Of a DNA stretch of 64,000 nucleotides, positions 1 to 9,398 are shown in pieces. Numbering within the stretch: the stretch's first letter is position 1; each line of letters opens with the position of its first letter. The DNA comes from Streptococcus sanguinis (GTDB taxonomy: Bacteria > Bacillota > Bacilli > Lactobacillales > Streptococcaceae), in assembly GCF_026781265.1 (NCBI RefSeq), contig NZ_JAKUVC010000004.1, forward strand, positions 248,001 through 312,000, given 5' to 3'. Under the pieces are notes generated by a model. It was not told the DNA's origin and made no database searches. It saw only the letters and a program-made list of their open reading frames with translations. A program made the translations under genes and the position numbers.

Positions 1-1
1 T

Positions 2-214
2 ATGGCTGAATTTACATTCGAAATCGAAGAAAAACTTCTGGTCCTGTCTGAAAATGATAAGGGCTGGACCAAGGAACTCAACCGCGTTAGCTTTAACGGA
101 GCACCAGCTAAGTACGATATTCGGACTTGGAGCCCAGACCACAGCAAGATGGGCAAGGGAATTACACTTTCTAACGAAGAATTCCAAGTTCTCGTGGATG
201 CATTTAAAAACTGA
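2..214 (+). CDS. YdbC/PC4-like single-stranded DNA-binding protein
   Basis: A 70-residue protein starting MAEFTFEIEE that resembles the YdbC family, bacterial homologues of the eukaryotic PC4 coactivator. These bind single-stranded DNA through a beta-sheet plus one helix. The central strands (residues about 25-45, with the basic/aromatic stretch KYDIRTWSP) and a short C-terminal helix ending LVDAFKN fit that fold. The length is close to the usual 70-75 residues, so it is probably complete even though its ribosome-binding site lies outside the window. The stop overlaps the terminator stem at 211-232. The physiological role in streptococci is not established. Confidence 0.75.
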   Translation: MAEFTFEIEEKLLVLSENDKGWTKELNRVSFNGAPAKYDIRTWSPDHSKMGKGITLSNEEFQVLVDAFKN

Positions 215-237
215 TAGAGAAAGCTCTATCAGTTTTT
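211..237. terminator. Bidirectional terminator between ydbC-like gene and bioY
   Basis: Perfect 9-bp stem CTGATAGAG/CTCTATCAG (211-219 and 224-232) with an AAAG loop. It is followed by five T on the plus strand and preceded by five A, so it can end transcription from both converging genes. Confidence 0.9.
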
Positions 238-783
238 CTATTTCTCTGAAAAGTAGGAATGGAATTTCAGACTCTTAAAAATAGGGATGCTAATAATGGT
301 GATAGCAATCATTTTTAGCAAGTCAGGCAAGATAAAAGGAGTCAGGCCAACCGCGACTGACTTAGAGAAATCAAGCCCCCCCAAGAAATGTAGTCCTAGG
401 ATACCACCGACAAAGACGAGAGCGTCACCCAATACATTGGCTATAAAAATCATATAGAAAGGACTGTCCTTATGGGTCAGACTGGATGTCACAAGGGCAA
501 AGAGTAAGTAGAACCAGAGATATCCGGCGCTTGGGCCAAAGAGAGCCTGAAAACCACCACTTCCTCCAGCAAAGACCGGCAGGCCAATGGCTCCCAAGAG
601 CAGATAAATGAAAACAGACAAAACCGCTTCGCGAGGTTTGAAAATCGTCGCAATCAAACCGACAGCAAAAGTCTGCAGCGTGATGGGAACGGGGCCAATG
701 GAAATAGTAAATTGGGATAGGACAGCTAGGAAAGCAGCTCCTATAGCTGGGAGGGCAAGAAGAAATGCTTTGTTTTTGTTCAT
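238..783 (-). CDS. bioY: BioY-family biotin ECF transporter substrate-binding subunit
   Basis: A 181-residue polytopic membrane protein of the BioY family, the S component that binds biotin and works with a shared ECF energizing module (EcfA/A'/T) encoded elsewhere. About six hydrophobic segments are visible. Typical BioY features include the early loop with PVPITLQTFAV (about residues 31-42), the glycine-rich stretch around GGSGGFQALFGPSAGY (about 73-88) and a later GDALVFVGG. The start is an ATG preceded at 10 nt by AGAGG. The gene has its own promoter and a BirA-like operator upstream, indicating repression by biotin-loaded BirA. No biotin synthesis gene is adjacent, consistent with import for salvage. 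Confidence 0.92.
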   Translation of the reverse strand: MNKNKAFLLALPAIGAAFLAVLSQFTISIGPVPITLQTFAVGLIATIFKPREAVLSVFIYLLLGAIGLPVFAGGSGGFQALFGPSAGYLWFYLLFALVTSSLTHKDSPFYMIFIANVLGDALVFVGGILGLHFLGGLDFSKSVAVGLTPFILPDLLKMIAITIISIPIFKSLKFHSYFSEK

Positions 784-786
784 AAA

Positions 787-818
787 TAGTAAACCTCTTT
801 TTTATTTTATGGTAACTA
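787..818 (-). promoter_or_regulatory. Candidate BirA operator of bioY
   Basis: Inverted repeat TAGTAAACC (787-795) - 15 nt - GGTAACTA (811-818), read on the plus strand. This matches the arm sequence and 14-15 nt spacing of Firmicute BirA operators (TTGTAAACC type). It lies directly downstream of the bioY -10 box and reaches the ribosome-binding site, as expected for repression by BirA-biotin. One arm is a base short, so affinity may be modest. Confidence 0.72.
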
Positions 819-846
819 TTTTAAAAGCTAAATAAAAAAAAGTCAA
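818..846 (-). promoter_or_regulatory. bioY promoter
   Basis: On the minus strand, -35 TTGACT (846-841), a 17-nt spacer and -10 TAAAAT (823-818). It is correctly placed upstream of bioY and abuts the BirA-like operator. Confidence 0.75.
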
Positions 847-886
847 GTCCTTCTTAATCGGACGAGACAAATATACAGACAGATTC

Positions 887-994
887 TTATTTTCGTTTCT
901 TGCTTCTGATGAGCAAGACAAAGAAGGCGATAAGGCCAAAAATATTAAAGAAAAGGATGCCCAAGGCTGCAATAATTTTTTTCGTTTTACTCAT
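887..994 (-). CDS. Small 35-residue membrane protein
   Basis: An ORF of 35 codons with a clear ribosome-binding site (GAGGAAAC, 6-8 nt before the ATG). The peptide begins MSKTKKIIAALG, continues with one strongly hydrophobic segment (about residues 7-29) and ends in a basic tail LIRSKKRK, the layout of a single-pass small membrane protein with positive charges on both flanks. An extended -10 promoter lies 32-40 nt upstream. I do not recognise a named family. The combination of promoter, ribosome-binding site and a coherent membrane segment argues that it is real. Confidence 0.62.
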   Translation of the reverse strand: MSKTKKIIAALGILFFNIFGLIAFFVLLIRSKKRK

Positions 995-1025
995 CAGTTT
1001 CCTCGTTTCTGGATTGCTTTGTACT

Positions 1026-1034
1026 ATCATATCA
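1026..1034 (-). promoter_or_regulatory. Extended -10 promoter of the small membrane protein
   Basis: TGATATGAT on the minus strand, an extended -10 (TGN plus TATGAT). It lies 32 nt upstream of the small-protein ATG at 994. No good -35 is visible. Confidence 0.5.
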
Positions 1035-1122
1035 AAATTTTCAATGTTTGAATAGGCTTGATTAGAAAAATTAGCTATAGCTTCAAACTATATTATAATC
1101 AATAAAAAAGGATTATCTAAAA

Positions 1123-1164
1123 GAGCTGTAAAGAATTGCAGCAGCTCACTTTGATTGATATAAT
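1123..1164 (+). promoter_or_regulatory. Promoter of the cyclase gene with inverted repeat
   Basis: -35 TTGCAG (1136-1141), a 17-nt spacer and -10 TATAAT (1159-1164) preceded by TGA. An inverted repeat GAGCTG (1123-1128) / CAGCTC (1142-1147) straddles the -35 and could be an operator. The repeat's function is speculative. Confidence 0.65.
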
Positions 1165-1253
1165 AATGCAAAAGTAAATAAGAGTTTTTGCTAGAGGTGT
1201 GGTTGCGTAATTAACATCTTTCCAAAGCAAGACAGACTAGATTGGAGAAGCAT

Positions 1254-1985
1254 ATGACAGATTTATTAAAAATTTATCAGGAACTACAGGAGAAAAAATG
1301 GGTCAACTTGTCCCATCAGATCAAGGAAGACAGTCCGCATTTTCCAGCTCTGCCTGCCTTGGAGAAAAAGGATATTTTCACTTTGAAAGACGGTTTTCAT
1401 GTTCAGCAGTTTTCTGTAGTTGGCCAGTACGGAACTCATATTGATGCTCCGATTCATTTTGTGGAGGGTGGTCGCTGGTTGGAAGAGATTGAGCTAAAAG
1501 ATCTTTTCCTGCCTTTGGTGGTTATTGATAAGTCTAAGGAAGTAGCAGAGAATCCAGACTTTATTCTGGGCAAGCAGGATATTTTGGATTTTGAAGCGGA
1601 GCACGGGCAGATTGAGTCAGGAACGTTTGTTGCATTTCGCTCAGACTGGTCCAAGCGTTGGCCGAGTCAATCAGCTATGCGCAATCTGGATAATCAGGAG
1701 ATTCAGCATACTCCTGGGTGGGGTCGGGATGCTCTAGAGTTTCTTATCCATGAGCGTGGTGTCAAGGCAATAGGTCACGAAACTTTTGATACAGATGCGG
1801 GTATTCCTACAGCGGAGCATGGATTGCTTAATGAATACTATCTTTTGGAGCAGGACATTTATCAGTTAGAAGTTATGACCAATCTGGATCAATTGCCTGC
1901 TAAAGGTACTCTCATTTCGATTAGCTTTCCCAACTGGCATCAAGCCAGCGGTTCACCAGTCCGGGCTGTAGCTATTTTACCATAA
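1254..1985 (+). CDS. Cyclase family protein (kynurenine formamidase-like metal hydrolase)
   Basis: A 243-residue member of the cyclase/KynB-like family, metal-dependent amidohydrolases that include kynurenine formamidase and polyketide-type cyclases. The family metal-binding signature HxGTHxDxPxH is represented by QYGTHIDAPIHF (about residues 58-69). Later conserved histidine/aspartate positions include GHETFDTDAG. A TTG lies four codons upstream, but GGAGAAG sits directly before the ATG at 1254, so that start is chosen. The true substrate cannot be told. No tryptophan-catabolism genes are nearby, so kynurenine formamide is unlikely to be assured. Confidence 0.8.
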   Translation: MTDLLKIYQELQEKKWVNLSHQIKEDSPHFPALPALEKKDIFTLKDGFHVQQFSVVGQYGTHIDAPIHFVEGGRWLEEIELKDLFLPLVVIDKSKEVAENPDFILGKQDILDFEAEHGQIESGTFVAFRSDWSKRWPSQSAMRNLDNQEIQHTPGWGRDALEFLIHERGVKAIGHETFDTDAGIPTAEHGLLNEYYLLEQDIYQLEVMTNLDQLPAKGTLISISFPNWHQASGSPVRAVAILP

Positions 1986-1990
1986 AGAAA

Positions 1991-2021
1991 AAGGAGTCTG
2001 AGATTTCATTTCAGGCTCCTT
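1991..2021 (+). terminator. Hairpin after the cyclase gene
   Basis: Stem AAGGAG-T-CTGA pairing with TCAG-G-CTCCTT just after the stop codon. The T-tract is poor, so it may be a weak terminator or 3' stabilising hairpin. Confidence 0.5.
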
Positions 2022-2180
2022 GTATCATATAATAACTAATAAATAGATCGCTTTTTATAATCTTTGGAATTTCTTGATGGATATTTGACAATTTAACCTT
2101 TAAAATAGTGATGTAGAAATCTATGGTCTGAAAAAATTCTCAATTTCTTTCATTAAACTGATATTTGAAAGGAATGTCAA

Positions 2181-2237
2181 ATGAAACTGAAACAGCTAAA
2201 ATTTACAATCTTACAAAAATGTAAGATTCGTCTGTAA
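2181..2237 (+). CDS. Possible 18-residue cationic peptide ORF
   Basis: In the 320-bp region between the cyclase and gor there is an 18-codon ORF (MKLKQLKFTILQ..., about one third Lys/Arg) with a good ribosome-binding site AAAGGA 7-8 nt before the ATG. A TTGACA hexamer lies upstream (2085-2090) but without a properly spaced -10. A 9-bp palindrome (2207-2228) sits inside the ORF. I see no homology. It may be a real short peptide, a gene remnant or chance; apart from it I see nothing else in the region. Confidence 0.25.
   Translation: MKLKQLKFTILQKCKIRL
2207..2228. repeat. Perfect 9-bp palindrome with 4-nt centre
   Basis: AATCTTACA (2207-2215), AAAA, TGTAAGATT (2220-2228). There is no T-tract, so it is not a terminator. 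It could be a repressor operator or an RNA hairpin. Confidence 0.6.
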
Positions 2238-2299
2238 AATGAAAGATTAGGTTATGGAACGTTCAAAATCTTTATTATAAAATGGTAGCAGAAGTCAAA

Positions 2300-2324
2300 A
2301 AGAGGCTGGAATACCAAACCTCTT
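2300..2324 (-). terminator. Terminator of gor
   Basis: On the minus strand, a stem AAGAGG/CCTCTT with a 13-nt loop is followed by a T-run, 16 nt past the gor stop codon. Confidence 0.7.
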
Positions 2325-2339
2325 CTGATTTTGAATTTT

Positions 2340-3689
2340 TTATCGCATGGTCACGAACTCTTCGGAGCCAGTCGGGTGAATAGCAACTGTAGCATCAAAG
2401 TCAGCCTTGGTAGCGCCCATTTTGATAGCAACTGTGAAACCTTGAATCATCTCGTCTACTCCGTAGCCAATACCGTGAAGGCCGACGACCTTTTCGTCCT
2501 CACCAGCTGTGATGAGCTTGAACTTAGCCTGTTGGCGGTGCTGGGTGACAGCTGAATACATGGATGTGAAACTAGATGTGTAAACGTGGATATTTTCAGC
2601 TCCGTAAGTCTTGATAGCCTCTACCTCAGTTAAGCCAACTGTCCCAATAGCGGGATGGGAGAAGACGACAGTTGGAATAGTTGAGTAGTCCATTTTAGCA
2701 TTTGTTTTACCATTGAAAAGACGCTCAGACAGGGTTCGTCCAGCCTTGATAGCAACAGGAGTTAATTCTTTTTCACCTGTTACATCGCCGAGAGCATAGA
2801 TACCTGGAACCACAGTGTTTTGGTACTCATCTACAGCAATGAAGCCACGTTCATTGAGAGTGACGCCAGCTGCTTCCAGATTGAGGTCTTGGACGTTTGG
2901 CTTACGACCAATTGCCCAGATAACATGCTGGGCTGTGTGACTGCTGCCATCTTCAAAGTAGAGCTTGAGCTGACCATCAGAAAGTTTTTCCAGCTTTTGC
3001 GGAATCTTATGGGTATGAAGCTGAAGTCTAGAGTTTTCCATTTCTTGGAGCAGACCGTCAATCAGATAACTGTCAAAGTTGCGCAGTGGTCGATCTTTAC
3101 GGATAAAAAGGTCAGTTTTGACTCCTAGAGCATGGAGCACGCCAGCTAGCTCAACTGCTATATAGCCTGCTCCGACAATGGCTACAGTTTCAGGTAACTC
3201 TTCCCAAGCAAAGACATCGTCGGAATTCTCGCCGTAGCCTGCGCCAGGAATATTTGGGATAGCAGCATGAGCACCTGTTGCGATGACAATGTGCTTGGCG
3301 CGTATGAGCTCGCCGTTGACTTGGACAGTGTTTGCGTCAACAAAGCGGGCACGGCCTTCGATCAGCTCGACACCATTCCGCTTGAAGCTGCCATCGTAAG
3401 ATGAACGTGCTCGGTCAATGTATGCTTCGCGGTTTTTCCGAAGGGTAGCAAAATCAAAAGCTTGATTATCAGAGGTAAAGCCGTAGTCTGGTCCATAATG
3501 CTGGATAGCTTCAGCTATTTGAGCTCCGTACCACATAATCTTCTTTGGGACACAGCCAACATTGACACAGGTGCCACCCAGTTTCTTTTCTTCAATAACG
3601 GCAACCTTGGCACCGTATTCGCCAGCCCGATTCATGGTAGCAATCCCCCCGCTGCCACCGCCAATAGCAATTATATCAAATTCTTTCAT
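2340..3689 (-). CDS. gor: Glutathione-disulfide reductase
   Basis: A 449-residue FAD-dependent class I pyridine nucleotide-disulfide oxidoreductase that reduces glutathione disulfide with NADPH. Visible features are the N-terminal FAD motif IAIGGGSGG, the redox-active disulfide [13 protein letters not shown], the NAD(P)-binding [11 protein letters not shown], the second FAD motif YALGDVTG, and the C-terminal active-site histidine in AIHPTGSEE. The frame is open about 65 codons further upstream, but AAGGAGAT sits directly before the ATG at 3689 and the resulting length is the normal 450 residues, so the longer form is rejected. The neighbouring efflux operon diverges from it, an order I also know from pneumococcus. 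A glutathione peroxidase at 11.9-12.4 kb provides a consumer of glutathione. Confidence 0.95.
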   Translation of the reverse strand: MKEFDIIAIGGGSGGIATMNRAGEYGAKVAVIEEKKLGGTCVNVGCVPKKIMWYGAQIAEAIQHYGPDYGFTSDNQAFDFATLRKNREAYIDRARSSYDGSFKRNGVELIEGRARFVDANTVQVNGELIRAKHIVIATGAHAAIPNIPGAGYGENSDDVFAWEELPETVAIVGAGYIAVELAGVLHALGVKTDLFIRKDRPLRNFDSYLIDGLLQEMENSRLQLHTHKIPQKLEKLSDGQLKLYFEDGSSHTAQHVIWAIGRKPNVQDLNLEAAGVTLNERGFIAVDEYQNTVVPGIYALGDVTGEKELTPVAIKAGRTLSERLFNGKTNAKMDYSTIPTVVFSHPAIGTVGLTEVEAIKTYGAENIHVYTSSFTSMYSAVTQHRQQAKFKLITAGEDEKVVGLHGIGYGVDEMIQGFTVAIKMGATKADFDATVAIHPTGSEEFVTMR

Positions 3690-3708
3690 TTTGTTAGAAT
3701 CTCCTTCT

Positions 3709-3737
3709 ATTATATGAGGTAATTGTACCTTTTTTAT
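3709..3737 (-). promoter_or_regulatory. gor promoter with palindrome in the spacer
   Basis: On the minus strand, -10 TATAAT (3714-3709) with a weak -35 (ATAAAA, 3737-3732) and a 17-nt spacer. The spacer contains the inverted repeat AGGTA (3717-3721) - ATTG - TACCT (3726-3730). A palindrome between -35 and -10 together with a poor -35 resembles promoters controlled by a DNA-distorting activator or blocked by a repressor. Confidence 0.55.
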
Positions 3738-3848
3738 CATGTGAATGCAAAAATCTGCTACGGATTTAAGTGGAGTGACAATCTGAGATGAAATAGCAAC
3801 CATTTGAGAAAAACTGTAAATTTTTTTAGAAGAATTATGATAGCCTTG

Positions 3849-3857
3849 TGATATAAT
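3849..3857 (+). promoter_or_regulatory. Extended -10 promoter of the efflux operon
   Basis: TGATATAAT, i.e. TGN plus a perfect -10 at 3852-3857, 42 nt upstream of the adaptor ATG. No recognisable -35 is seen. A strong AGAGGAGG ribosome-binding site follows at 3884-3891. Confidence 0.6.
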
Positions 3858-3898
3858 ATAACAAAAGAAAATCGTTTTCATCAAGAGGAGGAAAAAAG

Positions 3899-5062
3899 AT
3901 GAAAAAGTTAAAGAAATGGCAATTATTTAGCATTATTGGAGCTACGATTGCAGTTGTTGCAGGAGCAATTCTCTTCATGTTTTTAAACGGAGGGAACCCT
4001 TCTGAGATGCCTGTTGATACGACTCCGCTGGTTCAAAAGGCCAAGGAAGGGTCAGTGGCTTCTTCAGTCTTGCTGACAGGAAATGTCACAGCCAGCAATG
4101 AGCAGTATATCTACTATGACAGCACCAAGGGTGACTTGGAAAATGTACTGGTCAATGTAGGCGATCAGGTGACTGCCGGTCAAGCATTGGTTACTTATAA
4201 AAGTGCAGAGGCTCAGGCAGCTTACGATGCAGCTGCTCGGGCGGTTAGCAAAGCCGATCGTCAATTGCATGACTTGCAAACCAATGGTGTGACTGTAAAT
4301 ACGACTGGCGACGAAGAAGCAGATGGTGCGTCTGAAGCTCAGGCTCAGCGTTCTGTAGAGTCTCAAGCAGCTGACCTGCGCGATGCTCGAGCTGATGCAG
4401 TGGATAATATGAACAAAGCGCAAGCTACTCTCAATGCCTTAACAGTGGCCAGCACAGCAGATGGTACGGTCGTAGAAGTCAACCGCGATGTTTCAAAATC
4501 AACAACAGGTGCCACTCAAACCTTGGTTCATATCGTCAGCAATGGTAATCTGCAGATTAAGGGTGAATTATCCGAATACAACCTGGCTAATTTGTCTGTC
4601 GGTCAAGAAGTGACCATTACATCAAAGGTTTACCCAGATAAGAAATGGACTGGTAAAATCAGCTACATTTCTAACTATCCAAAAGACGGCCAGCAGGCAG
4701 CAGCTCAACCATCTGGAACTGGTGGCAGCGGAACAGCTTCAGGTTCTAAATATCCATTTACAATTGACATTACCAGCGAGATTGGTGAGCTCAAGCAAGG
4801 CTTCTCTGTCAACATTGAAGTTAAAAACAATACTCAGGGACTCATTGTGCCAGTCAGCAGTGTGGTAATGGACGGAGACAAGAACTATGTTTGGGTCCTG
4901 GAAAAAGGAGTTGCTAAGAAGACAGAAGTAACGCTCGGAAATTCTGATGCTGAAAATCAAGAAATCTCATCTGGTTTGACAAAGGATAGTAAAGTTATCA
5001 TCAATCCGACAGATAGCTTGAAAGACGGTCAAGAGGTGAAATCTTATGAAGAAGCTAATTGA
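3899..5062 (+). CDS. MacA-like membrane-fusion (adaptor) protein of an ABC efflux pump
   Basis: A 387-residue HlyD/MacA-type adaptor. One N-terminal transmembrane anchor (about residues 10-30) precedes a barrel-sandwich (lipoyl-like) domain split by an alpha-helical hairpin (about 95-180, rich in Ala/Gln/Asp heptads), then beta-barrel and membrane-proximal domains. It should cooperate with the following ATPase and permease; the gene order matches the pneumococcal MacAB-like pump (Spr0693-0695), which is linked to export of or resistance to peptides and macrolide-type compounds. A Gly/Ser-rich linker (about 260-280) lies within the barrel region. Its 3' end overlaps the ATPase gene by 17 nt, implying translational coupling. 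Confidence 0.9.
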   Translation: MKKLKKWQLFSIIGATIAVVAGAILFMFLNGGNPSEMPVDTTPLVQKAKEGSVASSVLLTGNVTASNEQYIYYDSTKGDLENVLVNVGDQVTAGQALVTYKSAEAQAAYDAAARAVSKADRQLHDLQTNGVTVNTTGDEEADGASEAQAQRSVESQAADLRDARADAVDNMNKAQATLNALTVASTADGTVVEVNRDVSKSTTGATQTLVHIVSNGNLQIKGELSEYNLANLSVGQEVTITSKVYPDKKWTGKISYISNYPKDGQQAAAQPSGTGGSGTASGSKYPFTIDITSEIGELKQGFSVNIEVKNNTQGLIVPVSSVVMDGDKNYVWVLEKGVAKKTEVTLGNSDAENQEISSGLTKDSKVIINPTDSLKDGQEVKSYEEAN

Positions 5063-5744
5063 GTTAAAAAATATTAATAAGAGCTATCGCAATGGAGACC
5101 AGGAATTGCAGGTATTAAAAGACATCAGTCTGGAGGTTGAAGAGGGCGAGTTTGTTGCCATCATGGGACCGTCTGGATCTGGTAAGTCTACTCTGATGAA
5201 TATCATTGGGATGCTGGATCGTCCGACCACTGGTGAATATCATCTGGGAAGCGAAGAAGTCGCTAAGCTAGGAGATAAGAAGCTGGCCAAGGTTCGGAAT
5301 AAACAAATCGGCTTTGTCTTTCAGCAGTTCTTTCTCTTGTCTAAGCTTAATGCCTTGCAAAATGTGGAACTGCCCTTGATCTATGCAGGTGTTGGTCAAT
5401 CTAAACGTAAGTCCTTGGCCGAGCAGTTTCTGACCAAGGTGGAGCTGGACACGCGGATGCACCATCTGCCTTCAGAGCTTTCCGGAGGACAGAAGCAGCG
5501 GGTAGCCATTGCGCGTGCTTTGGTCAATAATCCTTCTCTGATTCTGGCTGATGAACCGACGGGAGCCCTGGATACCAAGACTGGTGAGCAGATTATGGAT
5601 CTCTTAACTGAGCTCAATCGAGAGGGGAAAACCATTATCATGGTAACCCACGAGCCTGAGATTGCTGCCTATGCCAAACGGCAGATTGTCATTCGTGACG
5701 GTGTCATCTCATCTGATAGCGCTAAGGAAGGAGGACTAGTCTAA
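5046..5744 (+). CDS. MacB-type ABC transporter ATP-binding protein
   Basis: A 232-residue ABC ATPase of the LolD/MacB class. Walker [10 protein letters not shown] (about residues 40-48), Q-loop in FVFQQFFLL, signature LSGGQKQR (about 140-147), Walker [10 protein letters not shown] and the H-loop in VTHEP are all present. It energises the permease that follows. The reading frames overlap on both sides (17 nt upstream, 1 nt downstream), so all three proteins are probably made in step. Confidence 0.93.
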   Translation: MKKLIELKNINKSYRNGDQELQVLKDISLEVEEGEFVAIMGPSGSGKSTLMNIIGMLDRPTTGEYHLGSEEVAKLGDKKLAKVRNKQIGFVFQQFFLLSKLNALQNVELPLIYAGVGQSKRKSLAEQFLTKVELDTRMHHLPSELSGGQKQRVAIARALVNNPSLILADEPTGALDTKTGEQIMDLLTELNREGKTIIMVTHEPEIAAYAKRQIVIRDGVISSDSAKEGGLV

Positions 5745-7012
5745 TGCAAAACTGGAAATTTGCCATTAGCTCCATTCTTGGACACAAGATGCGGTCTTTC
5801 CTGACCATGATTGGGATTATTATCGGAGTGGCTTCGGTTGTGGTTATCATGGCCTTAGGAGATTCCATTACCCGACGGGTCAATGAGAGTTTTACCAAAA
5901 GTCAGAAAAACATGCGTCTTGTTTTTTCTCCTAAAAAGAGCAAGGACGGCTCCTACACACAGACGGCTGATCTCTATTCTGTAAATGTGGAAGATGAAAG
6001 CGAAGAAGTGGTGGAACCACCCAAGGCCCAGGAAGCCTGGGTTAAGGAATTGACCCATATCAAGGGAGTGGACGGCTACTATGTGACCAACTCAGCTATG
6101 GAAACCTTTAGCTACGAAAATAAGCAGGCTGAGCGTGTCAACTTTGTCGGAGCAAACATGACCTATATTCAGGTAAAAAAATACAAAATCATTGCTGGTC
6201 GCGCTCTGAGGCAGCAAGACTATCAAGGCTTTGCCAGTGTTGTGCTGCTGGATGAAGATCTGGCTGCAAACCTCTTTTCTTCCGCTGAAGAGGCAATCAA
6301 TAAAATTGTGACAGTAGGTGCCAGTAACTATCGGGTGATTGGGGTTTATAGAGATCCTGAAACTGCTGCTGCATCTGGCTCCATGCAGGTCTATGGCGGT
6401 AATGCCATTACAACTAATACTCTCATAGCTGCTAACTTTGGAGTCGATGAAATTTCAGAGATTGTTCTTCGAGTGAATGATACTAGCTTGGTTCCAGAAC
6501 TTGGTCCTAAGGTTGCCAAGAAATTAACGGAAATAGCTGGACTCCAACAGGGCGAATATCAAGTGACAGATGATAGTGCCCTCTATCAGGAAGTGCAAAA
6601 TATTTATGGTGCCATGACAGGAGTTATCGGTGCCATCGCCGGAATCTCTCTCTTTGTTGGAGGTATCGGCGTTATGAATATTATGCTGGTATCTGTTACT
6701 GAGCGGACCCGGGAAATCGGACTTCGGAAAGCTCTGGGAGCAACGCGTGGCAATATTTTGATGCAATTTTTGATTGAGTCTATGATTTTGACACTGATTG
6801 GTGGTTTGATTGGCCTGCTTCTAGCTGCAGGACTTGCGTCTGTATTAGGCTCAGCCATGAGTCAAATGCTGGAAGGAACACCAGTGACGGTATCTCTATC
6901 AGTCAGCATCGTCAGCCTTCTCTTCTCAGCAACTATCGGTGTTCTCTTCGGAATCTTGCCGGCCAACAAGGCCTCCAAACTGGATCCAATTGAAGCACTA
7001 AGATATGAATAA
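5744..7012 (+). CDS. MacB-type ABC permease (FtsX-like)
   Basis: A 422-residue permease: transmembrane helix 1 (about residues 15-40), a large extracellular MacB_PCD-type domain (about 45-285), then three helices in the C-terminal FtsX domain. The conserved cytoplasmic motif ERTREIGLRKALGA lies between helices 2 and 3. The ATG overlaps the previous stop in TAATG. The inferred role is mechanotransmission-type efflux of peptides or drugs with the adjacent adaptor and ATPase. A terminator follows 10 nt after the stop. Confidence 0.93.
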   Translation: MQNWKFAISSILGHKMRSFLTMIGIIIGVASVVVIMALGDSITRRVNESFTKSQKNMRLVFSPKKSKDGSYTQTADLYSVNVEDESEEVVEPPKAQEAWVKELTHIKGVDGYYVTNSAMETFSYENKQAERVNFVGANMTYIQVKKYKIIAGRALRQQDYQGFASVVLLDEDLAANLFSSAEEAINKIVTVGASNYRVIGVYRDPETAAASGSMQVYGGNAITTNTLIAANFGVDEISEIVLRVNDTSLVPELGPKVAKKLTEIAGLQQGEYQVTDDSALYQEVQNIYGAMTGVIGAIAGISLFVGGIGVMNIMLVSVTERTREIGLRKALGATRGNILMQFLIESMILTLIGGLIGLLLAAGLASVLGSAMSQMLEGTPVTVSLSVSIVSLLFSATIGVLFGILPANKASKLDPIEALRYE

Positions 7013-7022
7013 TATAATCAAA

Positions 7023-7046
7023 AGTCTGGGGAACCAGACTTTTTTT
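7023..7046 (+). terminator. Terminator of the efflux operon
   Basis: Perfect 7-bp stem AGTCTGG/CCAGACT with a GGAA loop followed by a T-run. Confidence 0.92.
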
Positions 7047-7054
7047 GATGTAAA

Positions 7055-7080
7055 AATCCTGCTGGAATTCCAGCAGGATT
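7055..7080 (-). terminator. Terminator of lysS
   Basis: Perfect 11-bp stem AATCCTGCTGG/CCAGCAGGATT with an AATT loop. A T-run follows on the minus strand, downstream of lysS. Confidence 0.9.
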
Positions 7081-7109
7081 TGTTTTCTTAATATCGTATA
7101 AAATACAGA

Positions 7110-8621
<1,512 letters not shown>

Positions 8622-8682
8622 CTACCTATTTTATCACAAAAGATAGGGAAATTCATCTATATTTGGCTATAAAGTAAGAAAA

Positions 8683-8702
8683 AAAGCTAGAAATCCAGCC
8701 TT
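8683..8702 (-). terminator. Terminator of the phosphatase gene
   Basis: On the minus strand AAGGCTGG-ATTT-CTAGCTTT forms an 8-bp stem with two G-T pairs, followed by T residues. It overlaps the stop codon of the phosphatase gene. Confidence 0.65.
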
Positions 8703-9336
8703 AATTTTCTGCCTTTTCAAGTAAGTAATCCGTATTATTCCAAGTGATCAGCTCAAAATTCTCAAAGTCTTCTGTTTCAAGGATGGTGATACTAGCATTG
8801 GTCAGACCGCCATTCTTGCGCAAAAGAGGTGTGTCATAGCCCAGCATAGTCCGAATGCTGGCGGTTAAGTTAGCACCGTGCCCGACAATGAGGACCTGTT
8901 CATAGTCCTTGTCCTTTAAGGTCTTGATAAAGGAAATGGTTCGGTGGGTTGTATGGTAGACTGACTCAGCATCAAAAAACGTATGATTGAATTGCGAAAG
9001 GTTGTGGCGGAAGGCAGTCATCTGGTGCGGATAGATGGCTTCTATGGTAGAGATTTTTGCGCCTTCTAGTTTTCCCAACTGCCATTCTCGCAGTTCAGGC
9101 ACTGATAAGATTTCAGTCTGGAACTGGCTTTCTTCTTGGATAATCTCAGCAGAGCGAACGGCACGAGGGAGGTCGCTGCTGTAAATCTTGCCAAATTGTG
9201 TCTGAGCCAGATGTTTTCCTAGGGTATGCAGTTCTTCAACGGCGGCTGGCAGTAGTGGTGAATCACCGCTGGCTCCCTGAAATCGGCCTTCCTGATTCCA
9301 TTCCGTTCTTCCGTGTCGGACAAAGTATAATTTCAT
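8701..9336 (-). CDS. Histidine phosphatase family protein (phosphoglycerate mutase-like)
   Basis: A 211-residue protein of the histidine phosphatase superfamily. The catalytic RHG motif is at the very N-terminus (YFVRHGRTEWN) and the second conserved histidine is in IVGHGANL (about residues 151-158). The conserved Arg/Glu pocket residues (SSDLPRAVRSAE, ELREWQLGKLEG) are present. The substrate is unknown; many such proteins are small-molecule phosphatases rather than mutases. It follows the Cys-tRNA deacylase-like gene by 62 nt on the same strand and is probably co-transcribed. Confidence 0.85.
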   Translation of the reverse strand: MKLYFVRHGRTEWNQEGRFQGASGDSPLLPAAVEELHTLGKHLAQTQFGKIYSSDLPRAVRSAEIIQEESQFQTEILSVPELREWQLGKLEGAKISTIEAIYPHQMTAFRHNLSQFNHTFFDAESVYHTTHRTISFIKTLKDKDYEQVLIVGHGANLTASIRTMLGYDTPLLRKNGGLTNASITILETEDFENFELITWNNTDYLLEKAEN

Positions 9337-9398
9337 AGTGGTCGATTGTTTCTTTCTTATTAGAGTTAATTGAGAATATTAGGTGCAGTATTGAAAAA

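Noticed and set aside
3690..3884. 65-codon N-terminal extension of glutathione reductase
   Set aside because: The frame is open, but the sequence is not enzyme-like, covers the promoter palindrome, and AAGGAGAT stands directly before the internal ATG, giving the standard length.
6524..6858. ORFs on the minus strand inside the MacB-type permease
   Set aside because: Shadows of the permease: no ribosome-binding sites and no protein-like composition.
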